In this document: positions 1 to 8,667 of the stretch, one piece after another
How the letters are laid out: every line of letters starts with the position of its first letter
Position numbering within the stretch: the first letter of the stretch is position 1
Virus record (IMG/VR): IMGVR_UViG_3300042463_000659
Location: 1 to 21,872 of that record
Length of the DNA: 21,872 nt
DNA from: a virus
Strand: one strand, 5' to 3'
Position numbers and translations under genes: made by a program
Notes under the pieces: generated by a model
Told to the model about the DNA's origin: nothing
Database searches by the model: none
The model's input: the letters and a program-made list of their open reading frames with translations, nothing else

Positions 1-167
1 GCCCTGAATGTGGAAGTGACGATGTTAGATTAAATGGCACTAGAGTGTCAGCTGCTGGAGTTAAAAAACGTATTTTACAATGTAGAAAATGTAGTAAGTT
101 TTACAATATAGCTGTAACTCACTATAATAAATTAATGGCCGATAAAGAAAACAAAGCAAAAGTTTAA
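1..167 (+). CDS. Zinc-ribbon protein, C-terminal part only
   Basis: The reading frame is open from the window edge (codons begin at base 3) to a TAA at 165-167, so only the last 54 residues are seen. The fragment starts with PECGSDD and later has CRKC, about 26 residues downstream. Together with a cysteine expected just before the edge this makes a CxxC...CxxC zinc ribbon of the kind found in phage regulators, transposase N-termini and packaging or replication accessory proteins. The tail is basic (Lys-rich). The frame ends two bases before the next ATG, so it belongs to the same transcription unit as the genes that follow. Specific function is unknown; DNA or RNA binding is inferred from the ribbon and basic tail only. 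Confidence 0.7.
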   Translation, partial: PECGSDDVRLNGTRVSAAGVKKRILQCRKCSKFYNIAVTHYNKLMADKENKAKV

Positions 168-169
168 TT

Positions 170-385
170 ATGAAACCTGAATATACCTTACCTGCTTATC
201 TAGCACAATATGTCAAGAATAATACTGATGATATGGTAACATATTTTATTTATGACAAATATTGTTATAATAGAGGTGTAATTAATATGGAATCTAAACC
301 AGCTTTTGAAGAAGCAGCTAATTCGTTTAAAGCGTCTAAAAGAATAAGAGAAAAAACAATTAAAAAATATAATATAGAGTTATGA
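170..385 (+). CDS. Hypothetical protein, 71 aa
   Basis: Small soluble protein that I do not recognise. The N-terminal half is Tyr-rich with acidic patches (AYLAQYVKNN, YFIYDKYCYN) and the C-terminal 30 residues are strongly basic and probably helical (KASKRIREKTIKKYN). No membrane segment or signal peptide is visible. It starts two bases after the stop of the zinc-ribbon gene, and its TGA stop overlaps the next ATG in an ATGA junction at 382-385, so the two are probably translationally coupled. It sits in the run of small genes leading into the terminase, which suggests an accessory role during packaging or late-gene onset, but that is position only. Confidence 0.7.
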   Translation: MKPEYTLPAYLAQYVKNNTDDMVTYFIYDKYCYNRGVINMESKPAFEEAANSFKASKRIREKTIKKYNIEL

Positions 386-669
386 AATTTATAAAATTAC
401 CAGTAATGTGTGTGGCCGAAGAAATATCAATGGATTCTTACAAGTCAGTATTAAAAGAGCTTAACCTTGAACCAGAAGAAACAGTTGATACTGTTTGGAT
501 GGATATGTATTTTAATGTTGAGATGTTTAAAGAAGAATTATATTGTATATCATCTAGAAAATCTAACAAAGACCATAGTGTGTTAGAGTTGTTTGATACA
601 AGAACTTTCATAGTTAACGAACCTGTGGAAAAAATTGTATCTTTGTTAGATGATACCCAAACAATTTAA
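382..669 (+). CDS. Hypothetical acidic protein, 95 aa
   Basis: Unrecognised small acidic protein. It has no membrane helix and no obvious catalytic motif. Asp and Glu are spread along its length (LEPEETVDTV, LLDDTQTI). It begins in the ATGA overlap with the preceding gene, and its last 20 bases overlap the start of the metallopeptidase-like gene, so it belongs to a tightly packed chain of co-translated genes upstream of the terminase. The N-terminal stretch MKFIKLPVM is hydrophobic but too short and polar for a signal peptide. Function unknown. Confidence 0.7.
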   Translation: MKFIKLPVMCVAEEISMDSYKSVLKELNLEPEETVDTVWMDMYFNVEMFKEELYCISSRKSNKDHSVLELFDTRTFIVNEPVEKIVSLLDDTQTI

Positions 670-1018
670 TATCTTAGGTCACGAAATATCTGTTGAGATA
701 GATAATGAATATTGTCATCAAAACAAATGTTTAGGTAGATTTTTATATTACGAGAATAGAATAGTTTTAGCCGATAAGTATAAAGCTAAAAAGAATTGGG
801 TAAAGTATAAAGAAAGTATTGTAGAGCATACCTTCTATCATGAATTGACTCATTGTCTATTATATCATACAGGTCATCAAGATCTATGGTTAGATGAACA
901 GTTAGTTGATGCAGTAGGAGGTTTGTTACATCAATTTGAAATAACGAAAGAATATGAATGTATTACAAGTAAAAGAGAATCTGGAGATAATGATACCTGC
1001 AGAGGTATTAACGATTGA
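650..1018 (+). CDS. Zinc metallopeptidase-like protein (HExxH), ImmA/IrrE or SprT-like
   Basis: 122-residue protein with a clear gluzincin-type zinc motif, HELTH (about residues 65-69), in a helix preceded by EHTFY and followed by CLLYHTG. A second conserved-looking helix, DEQLVDAVGGLLHQF (about residues 84-98), probably supplies the third zinc ligand. The N-terminus (QFNILGHEISVEI) is a beta-hairpin typical of small ImmA/IrrE-type phage proteins. Members of that family cleave repressors in mobile elements, but many short phage versions next to terminase genes have no known substrate. The start at 650 gives a 20-base overlap with the upstream gene and keeps the conserved-looking N-terminus. 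The C-terminal Ser/Asp-rich tail overlaps the next gene by 29 bases. The motif call is firm, peptidase activity is inferred. Confidence 0.72.
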   Translation: MIPKQFNILGHEISVEIDNEYCHQNKCLGRFLYYENRIVLADKYKAKKNWVKYKESIVEHTFYHELTHCLLYHTGHQDLWLDEQLVDAVGGLLHQFEITKEYECITSKRESGDNDTCRGIND

Positions 1019-1556
1019 AGTTTTTAACAAGATAGCAAAACGTAAAAAAGGCAATGTTCCTATTAAAGAGATAGCTTACATATATCACATGTGTAACCCA
1101 TCTTCTCCGTATTATAACTATTCCGAGTCTGATAGACAAGGTAAATTAATTAAAGATTTATTTGAAGGAGTTGTAAAAGACTGGAAACCAGATAGTTTAA
1201 TTGAAGAAGCTATTAAGGTGTACAAAGATAATATTAAAACTCCGTCTTTACACGTAGTAGATACTATGTTAAATTCGTTACATGAATGTAATGATATTGT
1301 ATCTGAAATAACTAAACAGTTAAAAGAAGATTTAAAAGCAGGTAAACATAAAACGGGTATTAATAATAAACGTGGTCAGATTGTTTCTGGTGTAGAATTA
1401 ATGCTTAATGATTTAACGTCATTATTAAAGGTATCAAAAGAAATACCATCCCATATAGATCAATTAGAAAAGTTATACGAAAAGCTACAATCAGAAAGAT
1501 CTAAAGTAGCAAGTAGAGTTAAAGGTGGAGTTTACATTTCAGATAGAGAAAGATAA
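990..1556 (+). CDS. terS: Probable terminase small subunit
   Basis: 188-residue protein directly upstream of the large terminase, touching it through a TAATG junction at 1554-1558. The N-terminal third is helical with a possible helix-turn-helix (IEVFNKIAKRKKG...IKEIAYIYHM). The C-terminal third is long-helical and charged (QLEKLYEKLQSERSKVAS), suitable for the oligomerisation and TerL contact of small terminases. I chose the ATG at 990, which has GGAG just upstream and a 29-base overlap with the previous gene, over the in-frame ATG at 954, which would add 12 residues and a 65-base overlap. The assignment is by position, size and predicted architecture; no sequence motif proves it, because small terminases diverge strongly. 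A general packaging accessory protein is the alternative. Confidence 0.5.
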   Translation: MIPAEVLTIEVFNKIAKRKKGNVPIKEIAYIYHMCNPSSPYYNYSESDRQGKLIKDLFEGVVKDWKPDSLIEEAIKVYKDNIKTPSLHVVDTMLNSLHECNDIVSEITKQLKEDLKAGKHKTGINNKRGQIVSGVELMLNDLTSLLKVSKEIPSHIDQLEKLYEKLQSERSKVASRVKGGVYISDRER

Positions 1557-3631
1557 TGTTTATTTTAGATATATCACATATAAACACAGAAGAGTTTAGT
1601 CCTGAATCTAAACGGTTCCAAATCAATGCTTTACGTGGATTTGACGGTTATATTAATGCTCCTAGAGGAAGTTTAGAATGGAAAGAATATTGGGATGAAC
1701 AAGAATATTATTGTAAAAACGGTTACTCTGTTGGTGGTGTAAGAATCACAGGAGAACATTACTTTTATTTAAACTTTTGCCAAATACAATTAAAAGAAGC
1801 TGTAGCTTTAAAAGAGAATATATCTAAGAAACGAAAGGTTGAAAAGAAAACTACGTTTCCAGCTTTCTGGGATTCTGATTGGTATTATTTTACGGAATGT
1901 GAAAAAGCTAGAGAAGAAGGTCAACACATGATTATAGTTAAGCCAAGACGTAGAGGTTATTCTTTTAAGAATGCTGCTAAGGCTGCTTATAACTATACCT
2001 TTGTTAGGAAATCAACATCTTTAATATTATCTGAACAAGAGAAATATACTAAAGAAACTATGGGTATGGCTGTAGATTACTTGGATTTTCTATTGAAATA
2101 TACTGACTTTGGTAAACAGAGACAGCAGACTAATAGAAGATACGAAGAGGTAATGGCTTCGTTTATAGAAAAAACTCCTGATGGTAGAGAGATAGTCCAA
2201 GGTTTTAAATCTAGGATCATGGGATTTACTGCTTTAAACAACCCAGACGTAGTAAGGGGTAAAGATGCTAACGTAATTCTATTTGAAGAAGCAGGTTCTT
2301 TTAACAACTTATTAGCTACTTACCGTGTAACTAGAGCTACAGTAGAAGAAAGTGTGGACGTTACAGGTCAGATATTTGTATATGGAACTGGTGGTGACTT
2401 TACTGGAGGGCAAGTAGACTTTGAAAGAATGTTTTACGACCCTGAAACTTATAACTTTAGACCGTATCAGAATATATTTGATGACGGTATGGAGCATACT
2501 CAAATGGGTTACTTCTTACCTGACTATTATTCTAAGGGTGGTTTTATTAAAGAAACTGGACTTGGAGGTGGAACTTCTGCTACAACAGAAGCTGAGTTAT
2601 TTATTGAACAACAAGTAGAGAATTTAAAACGTAAATCTAAAAATCCAAATGAGGTTGATGCTTATTTAGCTGAATTTCCACGTAAACCATCAGAAGCTTT
2701 TATTAAGATAGGTACTAATATATTTCCTAAAGCTGAGTTAAACCAACAGATCAATAACATTAGATCTCAAAAAGCCTTACAGTATTTGGGTACACCAGGA
2801 ATCTTATTTACAGATAGTCACGGTAAGGTAAAATTTGAACCTAGAGATGACGTTAAACCTATTAATAACTTTCCTTTAAAACCAGATGTTGACGGAGAAG
2901 GTGCTGTTATTATTTATCAGCAACCCTTTCAGATTAATGACGTAGCTCCTGATAATCTGTACTTTATAGCTACTGACCCTTATGCTATAGATAAAGGTAA
3001 AGATAAGAAAATAACTAAACGTGACTCTTTAGGTGCTACTTTTGTATTTAAACGTGTTAATAACTTTTCAAAGCCTTACGACATGATTGTAGCTGAATAT
3101 GTAGGCAGACCTAATCTTCAAGATGACTACAACAAGAATTTATTTTTGTTAGCTCATTATTATAATGCTAAGATTGTATTTGAAAATGATAGGGACGGAG
3201 ACATTTTAGCTTATGCTAGAATACATAAACTATTCCATCGATTAGAAGAAGAGGTAACGGTGTACGATATGAATGATGCTCCTAAAAGAAAGTTAGGTAG
3301 AAGCTACGGTGTATCTATGTCTAGTATAGAAACTAAAAAACAAGCAGCTAGTTATCTCAGAGACTGGTTGTTACAAAAAAGGGAAGTAACAGAAGACGGA
3401 GAACAATTATTGAATTTACATAAAATTTATTCCGTACCTTTGTTAGAGGAATTGATCAAATTTAGTTATGATGGAAACTTTGATAGGGTTTCAGCTATGT
3501 TTGTAGCTATGCTTTATAAGAAAGAACTTCTTTTAAAGCCACCCCCAGAAGAAAAAAGAACCTCACCTTATGATGAGGAGTTCTTTACTCGGATGGACAC
3601 AAAGTTTGGGATTAACAAATTGTTCCATTAA
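1556..3631 (+). CDS. terL: Terminase large subunit, crAss-like (ATPase + nuclease)
   Basis: 691-residue packaging motor that drives DNA into the prohead and cuts it. The ATPase domain has a variant Walker A, KPRRRGYS (residues 129-136), a Walker B, VILFEE (240-245, with the catalytic Glu pair), and a coupling-motif-like YGTGGD (276-281). The nuclease domain shows the RNase H-like acidic set: D474 in ATDPY, E543 in VFEND and D643 in NFDRVSA. The N-terminal segment with YWDEQEYYCKNGY and GVRITGEHYFYLNF (residues 45-74) is, as I recall the family, typical of crAss-like large terminases. The length is normal for the group. The start overlaps the terS stop by one base. Next is the portal gene, the standard motor order. 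No intron, intein or frameshift is seen. Confidence 0.96.
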   Translation: MFILDISHINTEEFSPESKRFQINALRGFDGYINAPRGSLEWKEYWDEQEYYCKNGYSVGGVRITGEHYFYLNFCQIQLKEAVALKENISKKRKVEKKTTFPAFWDSDWYYFTECEKAREEGQHMIIVKPRRRGYSFKNAAKAAYNYTFVRKSTSLILSEQEKYTKETMGMAVDYLDFLLKYTDFGKQRQQTNRRYEEVMASFIEKTPDGREIVQGFKSRIMGFTALNNPDVVRGKDANVILFEEAGSFNNLLATYRVTRATVEESVDVTGQIFVYGTGGDFTGGQVDFERMFYDPETYNFRPYQNIFDDGMEHTQMGYFLPDYYSKGGFIKETGLGGGTSATTEAELFIEQQVENLKRKSKNPNEVDAYLAEFPRKPSEAFIKIGTNIFPKAELNQQINNIRSQKALQYLGTPGILFTDSHGKVKFEPRDDVKPINNFPLKPDVDGEGAVIIYQQPFQINDVAPDNLYFIATDPYAIDKGKDKKITKRDSLGATFVFKRVNNFSKPYDMIVAEYVGRPNLQDDYNKNLFLLAHYYNAKIVFENDRDGDILAYARIHKLFHRLEEEVTVYDMNDAPKRKLGRSYGVSMSSIETKKQAASYLRDWLLQKREVTEDGEQLLNLHKIYSVPLLEELIKFSYDGNFDRVSAMFVAMLYKKELLLKPPPEEKRTSPYDEEFFTRMDTKFGINKLFH

Positions 3632-3636
3632 ATTTG
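3604..3636 (+). promoter_or_regulatory. Candidate Bacteroidota-type promoter upstream of the portal gene
   Basis: TAAATTTG at 3629-3636 matches the Bacteroidota -7 consensus TAnnTTTG and begins inside the terL stop codon. A TTTG at 3604-3607 lies 21 bases upstream, close to the spacing of the -33 element. Transcription would start near 3640-3645, leaving a short A-rich leader before the portal ATG at 3655. The same octamer recurs before the scaffold gene. No expression evidence is available. Confidence 0.4.
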
Positions 3637-3654
3637 CAATAATAATTAAAATTA

Positions 3655-6000
3655 ATGAGTAATCCAGCAGCAGGAGTAGATATGACTTTTGATATTCCAA
3701 ATCAAAACGTATCGTATAAAGATAAGATAAGAAATGATTATGCTATGGTAAAGTTCACCATGAACGCTTACATAGCTAGATCTACTTTTACTACTAACAC
3801 TTGGAAGCTTAAATTAAAAAAGCTTTACGATTACTATAACGGTAATATCTTCTTAGAAGATTATAAACTAATTACTGAACCATTCGGTACTCCTATTGAA
3901 GGAGATTGGTCAGATGTTCAGAACTATCCTATCATTAATACTAAAGTAGATCTTTTATCATCAGAATATGCTAAACGCCCTAAGAAAGAAATGGTGTACG
4001 TAGTAAATGATGATGTTGTTACTAAAAAAGATGAAGAGTTAAATCAAAAAATTAACCAGACCTTAGAGCAAATGTTTATTAATGAACTTAATGCTCAAGG
4101 TGTTCAGACAGGTGTAGCTTCAGAAGAAGTACCTGTACCTGAGAAAGTTAAAGAAGAATTTGAAGCTACTTATAGAGATAAAAGAGCTATTGCTGGTCAA
4201 AAAGCAATAGACTATATTAAGTCTACTCAAAAATTAGATGAAAAATATAACTTAGCTTTTTTCCATTGGTTAGTTACAGGAGAAACTTATACATTAAAAG
4301 GAATAGAACATAACGAACCTGTTGTAGAAGTAGTAAATCCACTTGACATAGATTTTGATAAAGACCCAGATGTTCAGTTTGTAGAAGACGGTGACTGGGT
4401 AGTTAGAAGAAAATATATGCATCCGTCTACTGTCATTGACATGTTCTATGATGAGCTAGATGAAAAAGAAATTAAATTAATTGATTCTTTAGCTATTCAA
4501 GGTCCAGCTATTAACTCTAACTCTAACGTTTATTACGATAGAAGTGTAGGGTTTAAACAATGGTCTAGATTAATAGAAGTAATGCACGTTGTTTGGAAGT
4601 CAAGGAAGAAAATCGGTTTTGTCGATTTTGTAGACGAAATGGGTATGACTCAAACTTTAGAAGTAGATGAAACTTATACTCCAGAAAAAGGACAGAAAAT
4701 AGAATGGTATTGGGTTAATGAAGTATGGGAAGGTTATAAATTAGGTACTGCATTATATAAAAGAATGCGTCCTGTACCAACACAAAGAGGTAGTTTAGAT
4801 AATCCATCAAAATGTAAGTTACCTTATAATGGTAGGATTATGTCTAACATTAACTCAAAGAGTGTATCTTTAGTTTCAAGAGGTATTCCTTTCCAGGTAT
4901 TATATAATGCTACATTCCATCGTCTTAAATTAGCTATGGCTAAAATGAAAGATGATATGGCTTTAATTGACATTAACTGGAAACCTCAAGGTTGGAGCAT
5001 GGATAAATGGTTATTATATGCTGATCAGGTAAGTATGATGTTTGTTGACTATTCAAAAGATACTGTTAAAATGAATGCTACCCATCAAACTAGATTACAA
5101 TTAGCATCACAGACTATTAAGATGTATATTGATCTTTTAGGTTTCATCAAATCAGAATGGGATGAGGTATGTGGTATCTCTAAACAAAGAGAAGGTCAGA
5201 TTTCATCATCAGAAACTGTAGGTGGAGTTGAAAGATCTGTATTACAATCATCACTTATTACAGAAATGTATTTTACTAAATTTGATGAATTTAGAAAACG
5301 TGAGTACGAAGGAATTATAGATTATTCTAAATTAGCTTGGATTAACGGTAAAGCAGCTACGTTTGTTATGCCTAATTCTACTGATGTAATTTATATGGAT
5401 ATGGATGTACTTACTCACATGGAAACTGAATATGGTATTGCTGTATCTGATAGTAACAGGGAACAAGAAAGATTACAATTAATTCATTCTTTGACTCAAC
5501 CTATGTTGCAAAATGGTACTCCAGCTTCTGCTGTAGTTGATGCTTTAGATGTTAATACAATTGCTGAAGCTAAAACTAAATTAAAAGTTGCTGAAAAGAA
5601 ATTACAAGAATATCAACAAGCACAACAACAAAGTCAGAACCAAGCTGCTATACAATTAGAAGATAAGAAACAAGAAGCTTTACATCTTCAACAACAATAT
5701 GTATTAGAGCAAATTGACAGAAAAGGTATGTGGGATATTAAACGTACTGAACTTACAGCTTTAGCTATTGATGAAGGTCCTAATGCAGATACTATTTTAG
5801 ATCAAGCTAAATTATCTCTTGAACAAACTAAATTGGCTACCACTACTAATTTAAAAATGCAGGAAATGCAAGCTAATCAGTTTAATGATAATAAGAGAAT
5901 GGATCATGAAAAAGAAATGAAAGCAGCTGAAATGAAGATGAAAGAAATGGAAATTAAATCACGTGAGAAAACTGCAGCTAAAAAGCCATCAAGTAAGTGA
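3655..6000 (+). CDS. Portal protein, crAss-like
   Basis: 781-residue portal, the dodecameric gate through which TerL pumps DNA and to which the tail attaches. The N-terminus has the helical pattern KLKLKKLYDYYNG (about residues 51-63) and the core signature YPIINTKVDLL...AKRPK (91-110), which are typical of portals of this group. The length matches crAss-like portals, which are long. Residues about 640-781 are Gln/Lys/Glu-rich and strongly coiled-coil (for example LQEYQQAQQQSQNQ, and KEMKAAEMKMKEMEIK near the end). This may be the barrel plus a disordered tail projecting into the head. The gene follows terL by 23 bases and precedes the scaffold candidate. The start ATGAGTAAT is unambiguous because no upstream in-frame ATG occurs after the terL stop. 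Confidence 0.92.
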   Translation: MSNPAAGVDMTFDIPNQNVSYKDKIRNDYAMVKFTMNAYIARSTFTTNTWKLKLKKLYDYYNGNIFLEDYKLITEPFGTPIEGDWSDVQNYPIINTKVDLLSSEYAKRPKKEMVYVVNDDVVTKKDEELNQKINQTLEQMFINELNAQGVQTGVASEEVPVPEKVKEEFEATYRDKRAIAGQKAIDYIKSTQKLDEKYNLAFFHWLVTGETYTLKGIEHNEPVVEVVNPLDIDFDKDPDVQFVEDGDWVVRRKYMHPSTVIDMFYDELDEKEIKLIDSLAIQGPAINSNSNVYYDRSVGFKQWSRLIEVMHVVWKSRKKIGFVDFVDEMGMTQTLEVDETYTPEKGQKIEWYWVNEVWEGYKLGTALYKRMRPVPTQRGSLDNPSKCKLPYNGRIMSNINSKSVSLVSRGIPFQVLYNATFHRLKLAMAKMKDDMALIDINWKPQGWSMDKWLLYADQVSMMFVDYSKDTVKMNATHQTRLQLASQTIKMYIDLLGFIKSEWDEVCGISKQREGQISSSETVGGVERSVLQSSLITEMYFTKFDEFRKREYEGIIDYSKLAWINGKAATFVMPNSTDVIYMDMDVLTHMETEYGIAVSDSNREQERLQLIHSLTQPMLQNGTPASAVVDALDVNTIAEAKTKLKVAEKKLQEYQQAQQQSQNQAAIQLEDKKQEALHLQQQYVLEQIDRKGMWDIKRTELTALAIDEGPNADTILDQAKLSLEQTKLATTTNLKMQEMQANQFNDNKRMDHEKEMKAAEMKMKEMEIKSREKTAAKKPSSK

Positions 6001-6049
6001 TATACAATTAAAGAACGAAATCTATAAATAAAGTTATTAAATAACATTT

Positions 6050-6057
6050 TAAATTTG
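6050..6057 (+). promoter_or_regulatory. Candidate -7 promoter element before the scaffold gene
   Basis: TAAATTTG, identical to the octamer before the portal gene, sits 9 bases upstream of the ATG at 6067 in the 66-base gap after the portal. Both copies are followed by a YAAT sequence and then ATGAGTAAT. A -33 TTTG is not evident here, so activity is uncertain. If it is used, the transcript would have an extremely short leader or none. Confidence 0.3.
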
Positions 6058-6066
6058 TAATTGAAT

Positions 6067-7188
6067 ATGAGTAATGAAAAAGAAGCAGGATTTGAGGAAT
6101 TAGAGTTTGACTTAACTAAAGTCGGAGAATCAACTCAAACAGAAACCACAAAAGATATTGTGGTAGATGATGTGGAACCAACACCACAACCTGAAAAGAA
6201 AAAAGTTGGAAAGGAAAAAAAGGTTGAACCTGTAGATGACATTTTAGAACCAGAACCTGAGCCTAAAAAAACATCTAAAAAACAACCTGATCCAGAACCA
6301 GAACCTGAAGAAGAATTAAACTTAGAAGGTGAAGGATCTGAATCAACGCTCTTTGAAACATTAGCAGAAAAATTAGGTTATCAATTCGATGAAGATGAAA
6401 CTTATGAAGAAACAGAGGATGGACTTGCACAGTTTATTACCAATGCTTCGGATAAAGTTGCTGACGCAAAATTGAATGGATACTTTGAATCTCTTCCTCC
6501 AATTGCAGGAGAATTTTTTGATTATCTTCAAATGCTAGGTGACGATGCAACAGAAGAAAACATTAAACAATTCTTTACTACAGCTAATCCAGAAGTTGAC
6601 TTTTCAACTATTGATTTGAAAGATGAATCAGTACAAAAATCTGTAATGAGAACATTATACAGAGAAATGGATTACACGGATGAAGAAATTAAAGAGTCTT
6701 TAGAAGATTTAGAAATCTCTGGTACTTTAGCAAAACAAGCACAAATTGCAGCAGGTAAACTTACTAAAATGCAAGATCGTCAACGTGCTGTATTGTTAGA
6801 ACAACAAAGAGCAGCTGATATTCAAAGAAGACAACAATTGCAAAGATTTTGGGGTGAAGTTGATACTACTATTAAAAAAGGTAGAGTACAAAACTTTAAC
6901 ATTCCAACTACTGAGCAAAGAGCAATAATGGACTATATGTCTAGACCAACTAAAAACAATGCTTCACAAATGCAAGAAGATTTAAAAAATCTTAGTGTAG
7001 AAGACAGAGTTGCTTTAGCTATATTCTTAAAAAATAAAGGTAACTTAAATAAATACATATCAACTGCTGCTGCAAGTCAGAAAGCTTCAACTTTAAGGGA
7101 TAAACTTAAAGGAGTAACACCAAAGATGAAAAGTGGTGGAGGCTATTCAAGTTCAGCAGAAGATGATATTGATTTCTCAATTAAATAA
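6067..7188 (+). CDS. Probable capsid scaffold / head assembly protein (acidic)
   Basis: 373-residue, very acidic protein between portal and major capsid protein, the usual place of a scaffold. Residues about 30-95 are low-complexity with Pro-Glu repeats separated by Lys-rich patches (EPEPEPKK, PEPEPEEE), probably disordered. The middle is helical (TLFETLAEKLG, LPPIAGEFFDYLQML). A Gln/Arg-rich coiled coil follows (about 225-260, LLEQQRAADIQRRQQLQRF), and the end is Ser/Gly-rich. Acidic, helical, disordered-tailed proteins are typical of scaffolds and of assembly cores that leave or are cleaved from the head. I chose ATG 6067; a TTG two codons earlier is possible but less likely. No protease motif is visible in it. 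The function is inferred from location and composition. Confidence 0.6.
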   Translation: MSNEKEAGFEELEFDLTKVGESTQTETTKDIVVDDVEPTPQPEKKKVGKEKKVEPVDDILEPEPEPKKTSKKQPDPEPEPEEELNLEGEGSESTLFETLAEKLGYQFDEDETYEETEDGLAQFITNASDKVADAKLNGYFESLPPIAGEFFDYLQMLGDDATEENIKQFFTTANPEVDFSTIDLKDESVQKSVMRTLYREMDYTDEEIKESLEDLEISGTLAKQAQIAAGKLTKMQDRQRAVLLEQQRAADIQRRQQLQRFWGEVDTTIKKGRVQNFNIPTTEQRAIMDYMSRPTKNNASQMQEDLKNLSVEDRVALAIFLKNKGNLNKYISTAAASQKASTLRDKLKGVTPKMKSGGGYSSSAEDDIDFSIK

Positions 7189-7218
7189 ACAATTCTCTAA
7201 AAAAACAACAAATAAACT

Positions 7219-8667
7219 ATGGCACAATTTTTAATGGATCAAGTGTGGAATGAAAGCATGAAAAGTAATGATGCTTCTTTCTCTCGTCTGATTAATGCAC
7301 AGCCTGACAAAATCGCACCAGTTCTTACTCGTATGATGGGTAATGAATCTTCTCGTTTTCCTTTAATGTACCTTTCAGAAGGTATGAACGCTATTCAAGA
7401 AATTGATGGTGACGAATACGAGTATGATGTAATTGGACGTTTGTTCAAGGCAGTATCTCTTCAATCACCTCCTTCAGGTTCTTATGCAGCTAACTTCGGT
7501 ATTGGTTACTCAGAAGCTACTTTGTATTTTGCTGAAGGTATTTTCCCTGTAGGTTACACTATCTTGTCACCTCAAGGTTACCAATTACGTATTACTAACC
7601 GTATTCAAACTAACGGTCAATGGGCTTACAGTGTAAGATTAGTTGCTAAAAATGCATCTGAATTTTTACCTGCAAGTGAAGTTGCTGCTGGTTCATTGTA
7701 TGCATTGGGTTGGAACTCGGTAGCTTCATTTGGATCTTTTGGTAGCTTGTCTACTTCAACTGCTCCAGTTAAAGTTCGTGGTGACGTAGGTACTATTCGT
7801 AAAGGTTATGCTTACGAAGGTAACATCAAATATCGTAAAGCTAAAACTGTACAGTTAGACACCAAAGGTGGAGGTAACCGTGAAATGTATTGGCCTTACG
7901 AAGAATACCAACACAATTTAAGTTTCCGTGTAGAATGTGAAACTAACTACTGGTATTCTAAATCAAATCGTGATGCTTATGGTGTTATCAACGAACGTGA
8001 TGAACAAGGTAATCCAATTGTACGTGGATCTGGTTTGTTCGAACAAATCACTAACAAAGATACCTATGGTGCATTAACAGCTGATAAAATTGATCAAACC
8101 ATTCGTGACGTATTTTATGGTATGTCAGATGCTGAAAATAAAGTTATCACTTTGTTCACAGGTATTGGTGGTCGTTTAATGTTTGACCAAGCTATGAAAA
8201 ATGAACTTAGTTCTAAACAGTACATCAAATTATCAGATAACAAATTCGTTACTGGTGATGGATACAATTTGGGATTAGGTGGATACTTTGATACTTATCA
8301 ACACGTTGATGGTTACAAGGTGATTATCAAAACTGCTTCTATTTTTGATAACGGTCCTCAAGCTTTGGCTTCTCCTAAACACCCTAACTACCCTAACCTT
8401 CCATTGGAATCTTTCCGTATGGCATTTGTAGATACATCTACTTATGATGGTATGAGTAACTTGTCTATGGTTTCTAAGAAAGGCCGTGCAATGTTACGTG
8501 GTATGGTAAAAGGTATTAACGAAGCACCATCAGGAACTGACTTTACTGCTAACGATATCATTGCAACTGATAAAGATGGTAGTTCAGTACACTTCTTGAA
8601 AGCTGGACAAGTTGTTCTTAGAAGATTTAACACTTCTATCGACTTAGCTTGTACTGCTGGTTTGTAG
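7219..8667 (+). CDS. Major capsid protein, crAss-like (HK97 fold expected)
   Basis: 482-residue protein that I recognise as the capsid protein by its sequence pattern (MAQFLMDQVWNESM at the start, GNESSRFPLMYLSEG near residues 41-55), its length and its position after the portal and scaffold. It would form the icosahedral shell. Codon use differs visibly from its neighbours: more C-ending and CGT codons (CGT for Arg rather than AGA), as expected for a highly expressed gene. It has its own A-rich leader, no ribosome-binding purine run, a tandem in-frame stop TAG TAA (8665-8670) and a strong terminator just downstream. An inserted domain after about residue 100 (YSEATLYFAEGIFPVGYT onward) is possible. 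The HK97 fold is known for the family, not read from this sequence. Confidence 0.88.
   Translation: MAQFLMDQVWNESMKSNDASFSRLINAQPDKIAPVLTRMMGNESSRFPLMYLSEGMNAIQEIDGDEYEYDVIGRLFKAVSLQSPPSGSYAANFGIGYSEATLYFAEGIFPVGYTILSPQGYQLRITNRIQTNGQWAYSVRLVAKNASEFLPASEVAAGSLYALGWNSVASFGSFGSLSTSTAPVKVRGDVGTIRKGYAYEGNIKYRKAKTVQLDTKGGGNREMYWPYEEYQHNLSFRVECETNYWYSKSNRDAYGVINERDEQGNPIVRGSGLFEQITNKDTYGALTADKIDQTIRDVFYGMSDAENKVITLFTGIGGRLMFDQAMKNELSSKQYIKLSDNKFVTGDGYNLGLGGYFDTYQHVDGYKVIIKTASIFDNGPQALASPKHPNYPNLPLESFRMAFVDTSTYDGMSNLSMVSKKGRAMLRGMVKGINEAPSGTDFTANDIIATDKDGSSVHFLKAGQVVLRRFNTSIDLACTAGL

Noticed and set aside
650-1018. HExxH protein as part of an anti-phage defence or toxin-antitoxin system
   Set aside because: It overlaps terminase-linked genes on both sides and has no adjacent repressor or toxin-like partner, so a packaging-region role is more likely.
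2077-2503. Two open reading frames on the minus strand inside the large terminase gene
   Set aside because: They are antisense to a clearly conserved coding region, have no plausible protein features and arise from the AT-rich composition.
2421-2618. A plus-strand frame inside terL
   Set aside because: It lies wholly within the terminase in another frame, and its product shows no domain or sensible composition.
8442-8633. Minus-strand open frame in the capsid gene
   Set aside because: Shadow of the capsid coding sequence with no ribosome start context and no recognisable product.
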